Source: Desulfurobacterium indicum
GTDB taxonomy: Bacteria; Aquificota; Aquificia; Desulfurobacteriales; Desulfurobacteriaceae
NCBI RefSeq assembly: GCF_001968985.1
Contig: NZ_MOEN01000004.1
Span: 1-64,000 of the forward strand
DNA: 64,000 bases
Direction: 5' to 3'
Under the pieces are notes generated by a model. The model searched no databases. It was not told where the DNA came from and worked only from the letters and a program-made list of their open reading frames with translations. Positions 43,541-53,415 of the stretch are shown one piece after another. Within the stretch, counting starts at the first letter, position 1, and each line of letters starts with the position of its first letter. The translations under genes and the position numbers were made by a program.

Positions 43541-45733
43541 TTAAACCAGATCAAGCTCCATAACTTTTGTCCAAGTCTTAACAAAATCCTTTACAAATTT
43601 TTCCCTGTTATCATCTTGAGCATAAAACTCTGCCTGAGCTCTAAGTTCAGAATTTGAACCAAAAATTAAATCCACCCTTGTTCCAACATATAACTCATCA
43701 CCTGTTTTTCTATCGTACCCTCGAAAAATATCCCTTCCATTAATTTTATCAGGTTTCCACTCTATACCCATGTCAAGAAGATTAACAAAAAAGTCATTTG
43801 TTAATACACCCACTCTATCAGTAAAGACACCATAATTAGTTCCACCATAATTAGCACCAAGAACTCTTAAACCACCTATCAAAACAGTCATTTCAGGAAC
43901 TGTCAGCTTTAGCATAGAAGCCTTATCAACCAAAACATACTCTTCTACTTCTGCAAGATCACTACCTTCTTTTAGGTAATTTCTAAATCCATCAGCTTCA
44001 GGCTCCATAACAGTATACGCAATAGTATCAATCATCTCTTGAGTAGTATCATTTCTTCCAGGCCTAAAAGGAACTTTAATATTGTAACCTGCATCCTTAA
44101 TTGATTTCTCAAGAGCTGCAACACCACCAAGCACAATTAAATCTGCAAGAGAAACTTTCTTATTACCTTCTTGTGAAGAGTTAAATTCTTCTCTTATCCT
44201 CTTTAAAGTATCAATAACTTCTGGAACATATGTTGAGTGAATTTCCCAATCTATTAACGGCTTAAAAGCAATCCTTCCACCATTTATACCACCTCTTTTA
44301 TCTGAATCTCTATATGTAGAAGCTAAAGACCAAGCTGTATATATTAGTTCTGAAACAGTCAACCCACAGCTTAAAATCTCTTTTTTTAAGTTTTCAATAT
44401 CCTCTTCATCTATCAATTGATAGTCAATCGGAGGAACAGGATCCTGCCACACAAAATCTTCTTCAGGAATTTCTGGTCCAAGATATCTTGACTTTGGACC
44501 CAAGTCTCTATGTGTTAACTTAAACCATGCTTTCGCAAAAGCTTCCTCTAAAAGTTCAGGATTTTCAAGAAATCTTTTTGAAATTTTTGCAAACTCTGGA
44601 TCCATTTTTAAAGCTAAATCGGTAGTAAGCATTATAGGAGCATGCTTCTTTCCTTTTATATGTGCATCAGGAACCATATCTTCTTCATCAGGATTTATAG
44701 CAACCCACTGCCAAGCTCCTGCAGGACTCTTTTCTAAATTCCATTCATACTTGAAAAGGACTCTTAAAAAACTATTATCCCATTTAATAGGAGTAGGTGT
44801 CCATGCACCTTCAAGGCCACTTGTTATTGTGTCAGGTCCTTTTCCAGTCTTATAGCCATTCTTCCAACCTAATCCTTGTTCTTCAATAGGTGCTGCTTCA
44901 GGCTCTGGTCCAAGATACTTAGAAGGATCCGCAGCACCGTGACATTTTCCAAATGTATGCCCTCCTGCTATAAGAGCTACTGTTTCCTCATCGGTCATTC
45001 CCATTTTTCTAAAACTTTCTCTTATATCTTGTGCAGCAGCAAGAACATTTGGTTCTCCATCAGGCCCTTCAGGATTTACATAAATTAAACCCATCTGAAC
45101 TGCTGCAAGTGGCCCTTTTATCTTTCTATCCTCTGTTCTTCTCATATCTGCAAGCCACTCTGTTTCAGGCCCCCAATAGGTTCCAATATCCGCTTCCCAG
45201 TTATCTTCTCTTCCTGCACCAAAGCCTAAAGTTTTAAAACCCATATCTTCAAGAGCAACGTTTCCAGCAAGAATAAAAAGATCAGCCCATGAAATTTTAT
45301 TTCCGTATTTCTTTTTTATTGGCCACAGTAACCTTCTTGCTTTATCAAGATTAGCATTATCAGGCCAACTATTCTCAGGAGCAAGTCTTTGGTTACCTCC
45401 ACTTGCACCACCTTTTCCATCAATTAGTCTATAAGTTCCAGCACTATGCCATGCAAGACGTATAAAGAATGGACCGTAGTGACCATAATCAGCAGGCCAC
45501 CATTCCTGAGACTCTCTCATCAATTTTCTTAAATCTTCCTTAAGAGCAAAATAATCAAGTTTTGAGAATTCTTCTTTATAGCTAAAATTGGAATCATAAG
45601 GAACAAGATAAGGGTTATTTTTCTGCAAAATTTTAAGATTTAATCTATCCGGCCACCATTTTGCAATTATATTTCCACCCTCTTTCACAAAGTTAAAATC
45701 TTCTTTTGAAAACCTAAACGATTGTCTTCCCAT
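43541..45733 (-). CDS. katG: Catalase-peroxidase (KatG)
   Basis: A 730-residue bifunctional heme enzyme that destroys H2O2. The N-terminal domain holds the distal Arg-Trp-His in [11 protein letters not shown] (about residue 92), the Tyr of the Met-Tyr-Trp adduct in [16 protein letters not shown] (about 216) and the proximal heme His in [16 protein letters not shown] (about 257). The C-terminal half is the usual inactive duplicate. AGGAGG precedes ATG 45733. It follows the rubredoxin gene after 23 bases and would share its promoter. Codon choice looks richer in A/T than in neighbours such as acl or mnm, hinting at acquisition. Confidence 0.97.
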   Translation of the reverse strand: MGRQSFRFSKEDFNFVKEGGNIIAKWWPDRLNLKILQKNNPYLVPYDSNFSYKEEFSKLDYFALKEDLRKLMRESQEWWPADYGHYGPFFIRLAWHSAGTYRLIDGKGGASGGNQRLAPENSWPDNANLDKARRLLWPIKKKYGNKISWADLFILAGNVALEDMGFKTLGFGAGREDNWEADIGTYWGPETEWLADMRRTEDRKIKGPLAAVQMGLIYVNPEGPDGEPNVLAAAQDIRESFRKMGMTDEETVALIAGGHTFGKCHGAADPSKYLGPEPEAAPIEEQGLGWKNGYKTGKGPDTITSGLEGAWTPTPIKWDNSFLRVLFKYEWNLEKSPAGAWQWVAINPDEEDMVPDAHIKGKKHAPIMLTTDLALKMDPEFAKISKRFLENPELLEEAFAKAWFKLTHRDLGPKSRYLGPEIPEEDFVWQDPVPPIDYQLIDEEDIENLKKEILSCGLTVSELIYTAWSLASTYRDSDKRGGINGGRIAFKPLIDWEIHSTYVPEVIDTLKRIREEFNSSQEGNKKVSLADLIVLGGVAALEKSIKDAGYNIKVPFRPGRNDTTQEMIDTIAYTVMEPEADGFRNYLKEGSDLAEVEEYVLVDKASMLKLTVPEMTVLIGGLRVLGANYGGTNYGVFTDRVGVLTNDFFVNLLDMGIEWKPDKINGRDIFRGYDRKTGDELYVGTRVDLIFGSNSELRAQAEFYAQDDNREKFVKDFVKTWTKVMELDLV

Positions 45734-45756
45734 AAAAGCCTCCTCATAGCAAAATT

Positions 45757-45918
45757 TTAATCTTCTGGAACAAAAGCATTTTTAGGCGCCCCACAAACAG
45801 GACAAACCCAATTGTCAGGTAACTCTTCAAATGGAGTGTTAGAAGAAACACCATTAGATGGATCACCTTTTTCAGGGTTATAGACATACCCACAAACAGA
45901 ACAGATATACTTCTTCAT
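45757..45918 (-). CDS. Rubredoxin
   Basis: A 53-residue [Fe(SCys)4] electron carrier: [20 protein letters not shown], then [14 protein letters not shown], with the two CxxCG knuckles. AAGGAGG precedes ATG 45918. As the first gene of a unit with katG, it probably supplies electrons for peroxide or superoxide detoxification, as rubredoxins do in anaerobes. The gene was found directly in the gap between katG and the lipoprotein gene. Confidence 0.95.
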   Translation of the reverse strand: MKKYICSVCGYVYNPEKGDPSNGVSSNTPFEELPDNWVCPVCGAPKNAFVPED

Positions 45919-45933
45919 TTTCAGCCTCCTTTA

Positions 45934-45950
45934 TTGATAATGATTAACGT
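45934..45950. promoter_or_regulatory. Fur/PerR-like box at the rubredoxin-katG promoter
   Basis: GATAATGATTAAC (45936-45948) lies just downstream of the -10 box; read on the minus strand it gives GTTAATCATTATC. It fits the Fur/PerR half-site pattern (PerR consensus TTATAATNATTATAA). With katG and rubredoxin downstream, peroxide-sensing PerR is the more natural regulator, but this is inference. Confidence 0.5.
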
Positions 45951-45959
45951 TCTCAATTT

Positions 45960-45988
45960 AAAGTATAAAAAATTTCTAATTTTGTCAA
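45960..45988 (-). promoter_or_regulatory. Promoter of rubredoxin-katG
   Basis: TTGACA (45988-45983), 17-base spacer, TACTTT (45965-45960) on the minus strand, about 40 bp ahead of the rubredoxin start and directly upstream of the Fur/PerR-like box. Confidence 0.6.
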
Positions 45989-45993
45989 GCAAT

Positions 45994-46542
45994 TTATTTA
46001 GAACATTTAAAAGTAGAAAAGTAAAGTAACTTCATTCCTTCTAAAACCTTAAGTTTACATACACTCTCTTTCCTTTTACCTTCTATTAAAAATTCTCCTT
46101 TCTTTAATGTTATTTCCTTTTTCCCACTTTTTAATTCTTTGTATGTTTTAGAAAGTAAAGGCACTAAACTATCAGGAACTGTCTCATTTGTTGAAGATAT
46201 ACTCTCCTTAATTTCTCCTTTACAGACTTTATAGTTCATAACAGAAGCACCCTTTTTTCCCCACTCTGTTCTTATTACAGATACAAATTGGCAACCATCA
46301 GATGTTTCTCTATTAAATATTCCATACCTTGTTATATAACCTACTTCATCTGTTAAATCTTTCTTTTTCATAGCAACTATCAACGCTACAGCAGCATCAC
46401 CTCTTAAATCAAAAGGAGTGGACTTAATCTCAGTTTTAGACACTTTACTTACACCTAAACTGACACTCTTCACAGAAACAGTTCCACAGGAAGAAACAGC
46501 GATTAACAAAAAGAAATATAACAGTTTTCTTACATTTGACAT
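45994..46542 (-). CDS. Lipoprotein of unknown function
   Basis: A 182-residue exported protein. The signal peptide KLLYFFLLIAVSSC ends in a lipobox with Cys19, so it should be lipid-anchored. The mature part is beta-rich with cysteines in DGCQFV, KVCKG, VCKL and FKCSK. I recognise no family. It ends just beyond the rubredoxin promoter on the same strand and is divergent from the TOPRIM gene. Confidence 0.75.
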   Translation of the reverse strand: MSNVRKLLYFFLLIAVSSCGTVSVKSVSLGVSKVSKTEIKSTPFDLRGDAAVALIVAMKKKDLTDEVGYITRYGIFNRETSDGCQFVSVIRTEWGKKGASVMNYKVCKGEIKESISSTNETVPDSLVPLLSKTYKELKSGKKEITLKKGEFLIEGKRKESVCKLKVLEGMKLLYFSTFKCSK

Positions 46543-46603
46543 GGCATCTCTCCGAAGAATAAATTATTGTAATGATATCACTTCAAAACCGGAATGGTAG
46601 GAT

Positions 46604-46978
46604 ATGGAGAGAGAAAAGCAGAGAAAACTGAAATTATGGCTGATGGAGCTCAAAAACTTTATTAATCGAACAGAAAACACAATAATAGTAGTCGAAGGAA
46701 AAAGGGATAAAATAGCCCTTAAAAAATTCGGAATAGACAGAGTTTATCCGCTTAAAGGAAAGGGATTTCATGATTTTGCCCAGATACTCAGCGACGAAAT
46801 TAAACCTCAATCAATAATTCTAATAACAGATTTTGATCCGGAAGGAGAAATTATTTTTCAAAAATTACAGAAAATATTTTCCAGATATAATCTCCCTATC
46901 GACACATCTTTCAGGGAAGAACTTAGAAAAACAGGAATTAAGTTTGTTGAAGAAATTCCAAAAAGAATTTTCAAATAG
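46604..46978 (+). CDS. Small TOPRIM-domain protein
   Basis: A 124-residue stand-alone TOPRIM domain. The motifs are TIIVVEGKRDKIALKKFG (catalytic Glu, about 26-43) and ILITDFDPEGEII (DxD, about 72-84). Similar small proteins in archaea and some bacteria resemble RNase M5 or primase TOPRIM domains, but their function is not settled. ATG 46604 lies 60 bp from the divergent lipoprotein gene. It ends at a weak GGGGA/TCCCC hairpin (46978-46993) before the convergent trpD. Confidence 0.82.
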   Translation: MEREKQRKLKLWLMELKNFINRTENTIIVVEGKRDKIALKKFGIDRVYPLKGKGFHDFAQILSDEIKPQSIILITDFDPEGEIIFQKLQKIFSRYNLPIDTSFREELRKTGIKFVEEIPKRIFK

Positions 46979-46994
46979 GGGAAGAGCCTCCCCA

Positions 46995-48029
46995 CTAACC
47001 TACACTATTACCAAATTCAATAACCTTTCTCAAAACTTCAAAAGGTTTTCCACTGTCCAGCAAATCAACGGAAAGTTTAATTCCATCAGACGGAGTATCA
47101 ACCTTTCCGGCAACATAAAAACCAAATCCAGCATTAATTGCTACCATGTCTTTTCTGGCAGACCTATCTTCACCTTTTAAAATAGACTCTATCATATTTT
47201 TATTTTCTTCAAGGCTATCTGCAGCTGCTATATCTTCAATCTTTGCTCTCTCAAAACCAAAATCTTCCGGTGCAATTACATAACTTTTAATATCTCCGTT
47301 AGATAGTTCTGTTACTTTTGTCCTTTCACAAATCGTAATTTCATCCATACCGTCGTAACCGTGAACTATACAGGCCTTTTTTACTCCAAGCTTTGAAAGA
47401 ACACCTGCTATTTTTTCAGAAAGCTCCCCGTCAAAAATTCCCATAAGTTGCCTTTTTGCTCCTGCCGGATTGGTCAGAGGGCCTAAAATATTAAATACCG
47501 TTCTAACGCCAAGTTCTTTCCTCGGTTTTATAACGTTCGCCATAGCTGGATGAAAAACCGGAGCGAACATGAAACCAAAACCTGTTTCTTCTATACATCT
47601 ACCGACATCTTCAGGAGAAAGATCTATTCTAATACCTAAAGCCTCAAGTATATCGGCACTTCCACATTTACTTGAAACTGATCTGTTCCCGTGCTTTGCA
47701 ACAGGAACACCGCCGGCTGCAAGAACAAAAGCAACAGTCGTTGAAACATTAAAAGTTCCTTTCAGGTCTCCACCCGTTCCACATGTATCCACTATTTTCT
47801 CTTTAAGAGAGTCAGGAAGATTAACCTTTCTGCTCTTCTCTCGCATTGCGGAAGCTGCTCCTGCGATTTCTTCTGTAGTTTCCCCTTTCATCCTGAGAGC
47901 AACTAGGATTCCAGCTATCTGAGCAGGAGTAAATTCTCCATCCATAATCTTCCTGAAAAGTTCTCTGGTTTCATCATAAGAAAGATCTTCTCTTTCAATA
48001 ACTTTCTCCAGGACTTTTCTGTATTCCAT
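46995..48029 (-). CDS. trpD: Anthranilate phosphoribosyltransferase (TrpD)
   Basis: A 344-residue enzyme joining anthranilate to PRPP in tryptophan synthesis. Seen: the N-terminal helical bundle (MDGEFTPAQIAGILVALRMKGET, about 30-52), the PRPP loop DTCGTGGDLKGTFNVST (about 81-97), KHGNRSVSSKCGSADILEALG (about 112-132), RKELGVRTVFNILGPLTNPA (about 169-188) and VHGYDGMDE near 223. No other trp gene is adjacent. It lies 3 bases after the GIY-YIG protein gene. Confidence 0.96.
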   Translation of the reverse strand: MEYRKVLEKVIEREDLSYDETRELFRKIMDGEFTPAQIAGILVALRMKGETTEEIAGAASAMREKSRKVNLPDSLKEKIVDTCGTGGDLKGTFNVSTTVAFVLAAGGVPVAKHGNRSVSSKCGSADILEALGIRIDLSPEDVGRCIEETGFGFMFAPVFHPAMANVIKPRKELGVRTVFNILGPLTNPAGAKRQLMGIFDGELSEKIAGVLSKLGVKKACIVHGYDGMDEITICERTKVTELSNGDIKSYVIAPEDFGFERAKIEDIAAADSLEENKNMIESILKGEDRSARKDMVAINAGFGFYVAGKVDTPSDGIKLSVDLLDSGKPFEVLRKVIEFGNSVG

Positions 48030-48032
48030 AAC

Positions 48033-48467
48033 TCACCCCCCAAGGTTAAAAGAAAAAAACGGTAAATTGGAAATTATTTTATCAACTTCCGAAACAGAAT
48101 TAACAAGGAATAAATGAGATTTGCAGGAACAATCCGAACATCCAAAATCTGGAACACTTTCAAAAACTTTCTCGAATTTATCCGCGATATAGCATTCAAT
48201 TCGCTCTTCGGGAAAGCAATAAACAACGAGCGGTTTAAAAGAACGGAAAGTTGAGACATAATCAAGATGCCAGTGCTTTTTCTTTCGCTTCTTTAAATGT
48301 CTATTCAACCGGCTTTTCAACCCTCCTGCTCCAAAAGCAGAACCAACATAAGAGTAAATGCCCTCAGAGAGCATAAAACTCTTATTCCTGGTATGTATCA
48401 ACTTTCTTTTTTGCAGACTAAAAACGAGAATATAGGTTCCTTTACTTTCCGGAAAATTCACATTCAA
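48033..48467 (-). CDS. DUF123 / GIY-YIG-like nuclease-fold protein
   Basis: A 144-residue protein with the DUF123 pattern: KGTYILVFSLQ, then GIYSYVGSAFGAGGLKSRLNRHLKKRKKKHWHLDYVS (about 35-73), in which YVGSA, the Arg and HWH-DY form the GIY-YIG-like core. The C-terminal part has cysteines in DFGCSDCSCKSHLF. In some archaea this domain is fused to endonuclease III, suggesting DNA repair, but activity is unproven. It overlaps the FAD oxidoreductase gene by 4 nt. Confidence 0.85.
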   Translation of the reverse strand: MNVNFPESKGTYILVFSLQKRKLIHTRNKSFMLSEGIYSYVGSAFGAGGLKSRLNRHLKKRKKKHWHLDYVSTFRSFKPLVVYCFPEERIECYIADKFEKVFESVPDFGCSDCSCKSHLFLVNSVSEVDKIISNLPFFSFNLGG

Positions 48468-50020
48468 CAGTATTCCTCCAGAATGGAAAGGGCAACATTC
48501 ATACCATCAATTGCAGAACTTGTTATACCTCCTGCATAGCCTGCTCCTTCCCCTGCTGGATATAAATTTTCAAAAGTTAAGGACTTAAAATGCTCATCCC
48601 TCAATATCCTCAAAGGAGATGATGTTCTGGTTTCAACACCTATAACCGTAGCCTCTTCACTGACAAACCGTTTCAACCTCTTTTCCCAATAACCAAAAGC
48701 CTTCCGGAGGGATTTATAAATAAAACCTGGAAGAATACAATCAACTCGCGCTGACGCAATCTCAGGGATAAAACCGTGTTTAGGAAGTTTTTTAAAGGGT
48801 GTTTCCTTTTTCTTCAGAAAATCCATAAGATTTTGTGCCGGCATTGCATAATTACCTCCACCGGCAACGAAAGCAGTCTTTTCAAGCTTCCTTTGAAAGT
48901 CAATAGCCTTAAACGGATCATTACCAAAATCTTCTGGAAAAACCTGAACAACTATGGCACTGTTCGCCATAACACCTTCTCTGGCAAAGTTACTCATCCC
49001 ATTGGTAACAACCGTTTCCCTCTCCGATGAAGAACAGATAACTACCCCTCCCGGACACATACAGAACGAAAAAACACCCCTGTTTCCCGCTCTGGCAGTT
49101 AAGGAATACTCTGCCGGAGGAAGTGCGGGATTCTCATAATATTTCCCATACTGCATCCTATTAATTAATCTTTGAGGATGAATAATCCTCACACCGACTG
49201 CGAAAGGTTTTGCAGCCATTTTCACACCAGTATTTTTAAACATTGCAAAAGTATCTCTTGCACTGTTACCCACGGCAAAAACAACCACATCAAAAGATTC
49301 TTCATAGATTTCATTTTCGAGTAAATCCTTTACAACAAGAGAAGTAACCCTATTTCCGCTGGTTTTCATATCCACCACAAGAGAAGAAAACCGGAACTCA
49401 ATACCATTATTTTCCAGAAACTGCCTTATAGAAGGAATAACCTTTTTCAACCTATCAGTCCCTATATGAGGCCTTGAAACGTAAAGAACCTCTTTGGGAG
49501 CCCCATGTTCCACAAGAAGGCTATATACAAAATGTTTCTTTTTGTCCTTCACCCTGGTAGTCAATTTTCCATCAGAAAATGTTCCAGCTCCACCTTCTCC
49601 AAACTGAACGTTAGAATTTTCATCAAGAATTCTCTCTATCCAGAACCTTTGAACATCTTCTTCTCTTTCCTCAACTCTTTTCCCTCTTTCAAAAACAACA
49701 ACGTCAACACCACCGGCTGACAGCGTATATGCTGCAAAAAGACCTGCAGGACCGGAGCCAACAACAGCAACCTTCAACGACTTAGACACAGAAGGAATTT
49801 CTATATCAGGAACAGGTTTATGAACACGGCAACCTGAAGCAATTAACTTTTTTGCCGTTTCATCATCTACATCAAAAAGCAACCGATAGACAAATTCAGG
49901 TTTTTTTCTGGCATCAATAGACTTCTTTAATATGGCAAATTGCAAAGGATACTCTTTCTCTCTGAGCTTATCCTCTAATTTCTCATCTATTTTTACTCTT
50001 ACCTCGCCCTCTATCAGCAT
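48464..50020 (-). CDS. FAD-dependent oxidoreductase (COG2509 family)
   Basis: A 518-residue flavoprotein. After an N-terminal domain of about 85 residues comes the FAD fold [18 protein letters not shown] (about 93-110) followed by VVVFERGKRVEER. The middle holds the characteristic GEGGAGTFSDGKLTTR near 151, and the end is LYPAGEGAGYAGGITSSAIDGMNVA (about 485-509), the family's C-terminal FAD contact. These NAD-utilising dehydrogenase-like proteins are widespread but have no assigned substrate. It overlaps the RusA-like gene by 38 nt. Confidence 0.85.
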   Translation of the reverse strand: MLIEGEVRVKIDEKLEDKLREKEYPLQFAILKKSIDARKKPEFVYRLLFDVDDETAKKLIASGCRVHKPVPDIEIPSVSKSLKVAVVGSGPAGLFAAYTLSAGGVDVVVFERGKRVEEREEDVQRFWIERILDENSNVQFGEGGAGTFSDGKLTTRVKDKKKHFVYSLLVEHGAPKEVLYVSRPHIGTDRLKKVIPSIRQFLENNGIEFRFSSLVVDMKTSGNRVTSLVVKDLLENEIYEESFDVVVFAVGNSARDTFAMFKNTGVKMAAKPFAVGVRIIHPQRLINRMQYGKYYENPALPPAEYSLTARAGNRGVFSFCMCPGGVVICSSSERETVVTNGMSNFAREGVMANSAIVVQVFPEDFGNDPFKAIDFQRKLEKTAFVAGGGNYAMPAQNLMDFLKKKETPFKKLPKHGFIPEIASARVDCILPGFIYKSLRKAFGYWEKRLKRFVSEEATVIGVETRTSSPLRILRDEHFKSLTFENLYPAGEGAGYAGGITSSAIDGMNVALSILEEYC

Positions 50021-50519
50021 AAGGCACCTCTATTTTAAGCTCATCAAAAAATTTCAAAAGCCCATCTTCAAACACTTCTATCTCCCTCTCAAGCTGATGA
50101 ACTATTTCATCTTTAAGAAGCTCTATATCAATAATTACAATTTCGTCAAATCTTCTCAATCCCAAACGTTTCTCTACATTCTCTTTAACATATATAAGAG
50201 AATCTCTTTTAAGAATCTCTGCCTTCTCAAGAGCATCACCTATGAACTTTTCAGCATTATCAATGTCCCTCTGTTTTATACGTCCCGAAAGCAGAAAGGA
50301 AAAAGAGACTTTTACCGGCTTATCTATTGGGAAATGCTCCATACCAAATTTCTGCTTCTGAATATGAAACTGGAAAACAGCCTCTCTCTGAGACGAAAGC
50401 ACAGAAGGATTATTAATTATAAAAGGCTTCATCTCACCATAAACCCTTCTGTGAGAAATCTTCTTATAGTTTGCTTTACTGGGAATCTTACCGACAAAAT
50501 AAAAGCGAAATTTTTTCAT
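49983..50519 (-). CDS. RusA-like Holliday junction resolvase
   Basis: A 178-residue protein whose core matches RusA-family endonucleases: KIPSKANYKKI near the start, then RIKQRDIDNAEKFIGDALEKAEILKRDSLIYVKENVEK (about 80-117), with the acidic residues of the metal site (D-x-D-N, D-A-L, and a later Asp). The C-terminal 50 residues extend beyond the usual 120-residue RusA. RusA is often phage-derived, but no other phage genes are near; the gene is embedded in a leftward operon with the FAD protein. Confidence 0.75.
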   Translation of the reverse strand: MKKFRFYFVGKIPSKANYKKISHRRVYGEMKPFIINNPSVLSSQREAVFQFHIQKQKFGMEHFPIDKPVKVSFSFLLSGRIKQRDIDNAEKFIGDALEKAEILKRDSLIYVKENVEKRLGLRRFDEIVIIDIELLKDEIVHQLEREIEVFEDGLLKFFDELKIEVPYADRGRGKSKNR

Positions 50520-50596
50520 AATCCTCGCTTAATAAAACGAATGGTATAATTTATTCCTAAATTGTAACAAATATTATGACAGATAAAGGACGGGAA

Positions 50597-51640
50597 ATGC
50601 CTGCACAAGAACTCGAATACTTAAGAAAAAATGTAGCAAGAAAGTTCCTAAGAATACTGCTTCTTATAGTAAGCGTCGTCCTTTTCTCAACCATAGGAAT
50701 AATGATAATTGAAAAATGGTCTTTTTTCGACGCCCTATGGCACGTAATAATAACAATATCAACTGTAGGCTATGGAGAAATACATCCACTGACAGAAGCA
50801 GGCAGAATTTTTACAATGCTTATCATAATCATCGCATTTAGTGTTTACGCCTATGGAGCTTCAACCATTGCCTACATGATATTCGAAGGAGATCTAAAAA
50901 AATATTTTGCTATGAAGAGGTTGGAAAAGATGATTTCTCAAATGAAAAATCACACCATTGTTTGCGGACTTGGCAGAACAGGACTTGCAGCCGTCCAGGA
51001 GCTTCACAAAGAACACATTCCTTTTCTAGTAATAGAAAAAGACCACGAAAAAATAAACAAAATTCTTGAAACATTCCATAACATAAGATACATAGTAGGA
51101 GACGCCACAAACGACGAAATCTTAATGAAGGCTGGAATTAAATCCGCTGCCAACCTTATCATCACAACATCCAACGACTCCAACAACCTGTTTATAACCC
51201 TTTCTGCAAAAAACTTAAATCCAAGGGTAAAAGTAGTAGCAAGAGCATCGGAAGAAGCAAGTATTCCAAAACTTAAAATAGCAGGAGCAGACGAAGTCAT
51301 ATCTCCTAACACTATTGGCGGAATAAGGATGGCATCCATAGCCATAAGGCCTAATGTTGTAAGCTTCCTTGATATTGTAACCCGACACGGTGAAATAGAT
51401 TTAAGATTGGAAGAGGTGAAAATTCCGAACGATTCTCCCGTTCACGGTAAACTTTTAAAAGATGTTCAAATTCCGCAAAAAACCGGCGTAATCGTGATAG
51501 GTATAAAAAGGGAAGATGGCTCATTTATACTCAATCCGGTGTCCACCACAATGCTTCTAAAGGGTGATACAATAATTATCATTGGAACAACAGAGCAGTT
51601 CGAAAAACTTAAAAAATTAATAAGCGGGGAAGATTCATGA
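50597..51640 (+). CDS. Potassium channel with RCK (TrkA-N/TrkA-C) domains
   Basis: A 347-residue MthK-like channel: two helices (IILLIVSV-type segment about 20-40 and IFTMLIIIIAFSVYAYGAST about 72-92) flank the selectivity filter ISTVGYGE (about 59-66). The cytosolic TrkA-N domain (TIVCGLGRTGLAAVQELHKEHIPFLVIEKD, about 119-148) and a TrkA-C domain at the end would gate it by ligand. ATG 50597 has AAAGGA upstream; ATG 50576 has none. The stop codon overlaps the flgN start. Confidence 0.9.
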   Translation: MPAQELEYLRKNVARKFLRILLLIVSVVLFSTIGIMIIEKWSFFDALWHVIITISTVGYGEIHPLTEAGRIFTMLIIIIAFSVYAYGASTIAYMIFEGDLKKYFAMKRLEKMISQMKNHTIVCGLGRTGLAAVQELHKEHIPFLVIEKDHEKINKILETFHNIRYIVGDATNDEILMKAGIKSAANLIITTSNDSNNLFITLSAKNLNPRVKVVARASEEASIPKLKIAGADEVISPNTIGGIRMASIAIRPNVVSFLDIVTRHGEIDLRLEEVKIPNDSPVHGKLLKDVQIPQKTGVIVIGIKREDGSFILNPVSTTMLLKGDTIIIIGTTEQFEKLKKLISGEDS

Positions 51641-51990
51641 ATGTAAAGGAAGAACTTGATACCCTTGTTAAACTCCTTGAAGAGGAAAATATTTTGCTTA
51701 AAAAAGGGATAACTGAACCAAAAGCTGCAGACAGACTGCTACAAATAAGCAAAGAAAAAAGAAACATCCTTGCAGAACTGGCAAAATTGGAAGCGAAAGA
51801 CTTAAACCCTTTTAAAGAAACCATAGAAAAAATCGAGGAGCTTAACAAAAGAAACAGCTTACTCCTATTAAATAACATGGATATGCTGGAAGAGACAGTA
51901 AAGGCGTTAATCCCGGAAGAATATATTGAGGTGTATTCAAAAGACGGTAAACTGGCGCAAAACCGCTCCATATTCGGAAAAAAGGTATAA
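51637..51990 (+). CDS. flgN: FlgN-like flagellar export chaperone
   Basis: A 117-residue, almost wholly helical protein: ELDTLVKLLEEENILLKKG at the start, DRLLQISKEKRNILAELAKLE, then EELNKRNSLLLLNNMDMLEETVKAL. This is the FlgN pattern (substrate-specific chaperone of FlgK and FlgL). The position immediately ahead of flgK and flgL supports the call more than sequence does. It overlaps the channel gene by 4 nt. Confidence 0.8.
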   Translation: MNVKEELDTLVKLLEEENILLKKGITEPKAADRLLQISKEKRNILAELAKLEAKDLNPFKETIEKIEELNKRNSLLLLNNMDMLEETVKALIPEEYIEVYSKDGKLAQNRSIFGKKV

Positions 51991-52045
51991 AAAACAGACT
52001 GAAACAAACGATAATTAGAATTAGAAGTAAAGCCGGGAGGATGAG

Positions 52046-53404
52046 ATGTCACTTCTATATTCACTATCAATAGCCGGGCAGTCACTCCTGACATATCAAG
52101 ACGCTATTGACGTTACTAATAAAAATATTTCCAATGCATTTACCGATGGCTATTCAAGAGAAGAACCCGTAATTGCCGACCTTCCGGCAAGAAGTGGAGC
52201 TTACATTCAAGACATAAAAAGAATCTCCAACAAGATAATGTTTAGCAGATACATAAAAGCAAACCAGGAAACGGAAGGATTAAGCGACTATAAAAATATA
52301 CTTGATCAGGTAGAAGATGTATTCAACGATACGGCAGGTAGCGGTTTTGGTGCTGCATTAAACGATTTCTTTGCATCGTTAAATGACATTGCCGTCAATC
52401 CCGGCGACTTAACAGCAAGATATGCTGCCCTTTCTAAAGCAAAAGTATTAGTTGGAAGGATAAGGGATTCTTACTCTTATTTAACAGATATAAAAGAGAA
52501 AACTAACTTGGGTATAAAAGATACTGTAGATAATATCAACCGTCTAACAGAAAAACTGGCTGACATAAACAAAAATTTGAAATTTTTCTATAAGTCAAAC
52601 CCGGACAGATACAACGAATATCTGGACGAAAGAGATAGAACGCTAAAAGAATTAAGTTCTCTCGTAGACACAAAAGTTACATTCCACGAAGACGGCACCG
52701 TTGATGTTTCAACGGCAAAAGGATTTTCCCTCGTAATAGGCATAAATTCTCAATCCCTTTCATATTCTACTGATGGAAACAACAACCCTGTAATCAAGTG
52801 GAACAATACAGATATAACTGCCGAATTCCAGAATGGAAAACTTGGAGGTTACCTTAAAGGAATAGACTTTATAAACCAAACAATCGATAGGTTAAATATA
52901 TTCACAACTCAATTTGCAAATGCAATAAACACACAGCACAAAGCAGGATATGATCTAAACGGTAACCCGGGAACAGACTTTTTCACAAGCGATAACGGCT
53001 CTTCCACAATAGACGCATCAAATATCACATTAAATTTTGAAGATCCAAAACTGATAGCTGCTTCCCAAAACGCAACATATCCTGATTCTGACAATACAAA
53101 CATCAAAGCTATTATCGCACTCGAAGACACTCCTATCTCAGGCCTTAATAATCAAAGTTTCTCAGAATATTACTCAACAGAAATCATAACACCCATAGCA
53201 ACTGAAACCAACAAAACAGACAACCTTATAAAATCTTCGATAGAAATAAGAGATTCTTTAGACCAGCAGTTAAAAGAAATATCAGCTGTAAACACCGATG
53301 AAGAGTTTATAAACCTAACGAAGTTTCAGAGAGCATACCAGGCATCTGCAAAAGTTGTAAGCGTAACAGATGAACTTATCCAGACAATCCTCAACATGAT
53401 TTAG
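52046..53404 (+). CDS. flgK: Flagellar hook-associated protein 1 (FlgK)
   Basis: A 452-residue hook-filament junction protein exported through the flagellar type III system. The N-terminal helix SIAGQSLLTYQDAIDVTNKNISNAFTDGYSREEP has the rod/hook signature 'NIaN..t.GYsr'. The GFGAALNDFFASLNDIAVNP segment is near 90-110, and the C-terminal helix reads FINLTKFQRAYQASAKVVSVTDELIQTILNMI. The variable centre is short. GGGAGG precedes the ATG. Confidence 0.93.
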   Translation: MSLLYSLSIAGQSLLTYQDAIDVTNKNISNAFTDGYSREEPVIADLPARSGAYIQDIKRISNKIMFSRYIKANQETEGLSDYKNILDQVEDVFNDTAGSGFGAALNDFFASLNDIAVNPGDLTARYAALSKAKVLVGRIRDSYSYLTDIKEKTNLGIKDTVDNINRLTEKLADINKNLKFFYKSNPDRYNEYLDERDRTLKELSSLVDTKVTFHEDGTVDVSTAKGFSLVIGINSQSLSYSTDGNNNPVIKWNNTDITAEFQNGKLGGYLKGIDFINQTIDRLNIFTTQFANAINTQHKAGYDLNGNPGTDFFTSDNGSSTIDASNITLNFEDPKLIAASQNATYPDSDNTNIKAIIALEDTPISGLNNQSFSEYYSTEIITPIATETNKTDNLIKSSIEIRDSLDQQLKEISAVNTDEEFINLTKFQRAYQASAKVVSVTDELIQTILNMI

Positions 53405-53415
53405 TGAGGTAAAAG

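Noticed and set aside
46833-47180. 115-residue plus-strand ORF spanning the TOPRIM gene end and trpD
   Set aside because: It overlaps two well-supported genes in other frames.
49983-50519. RusA-like gene as sign of a prophage
   Set aside because: No integrase, capsid, terminase or other phage gene is adjacent and the gene is embedded in an ordinary operon.
49932-50549. 205-residue plus-strand ORF
   Set aside because: Antisense to the FAD oxidoreductase and RusA-like genes, whose protein features are clear.
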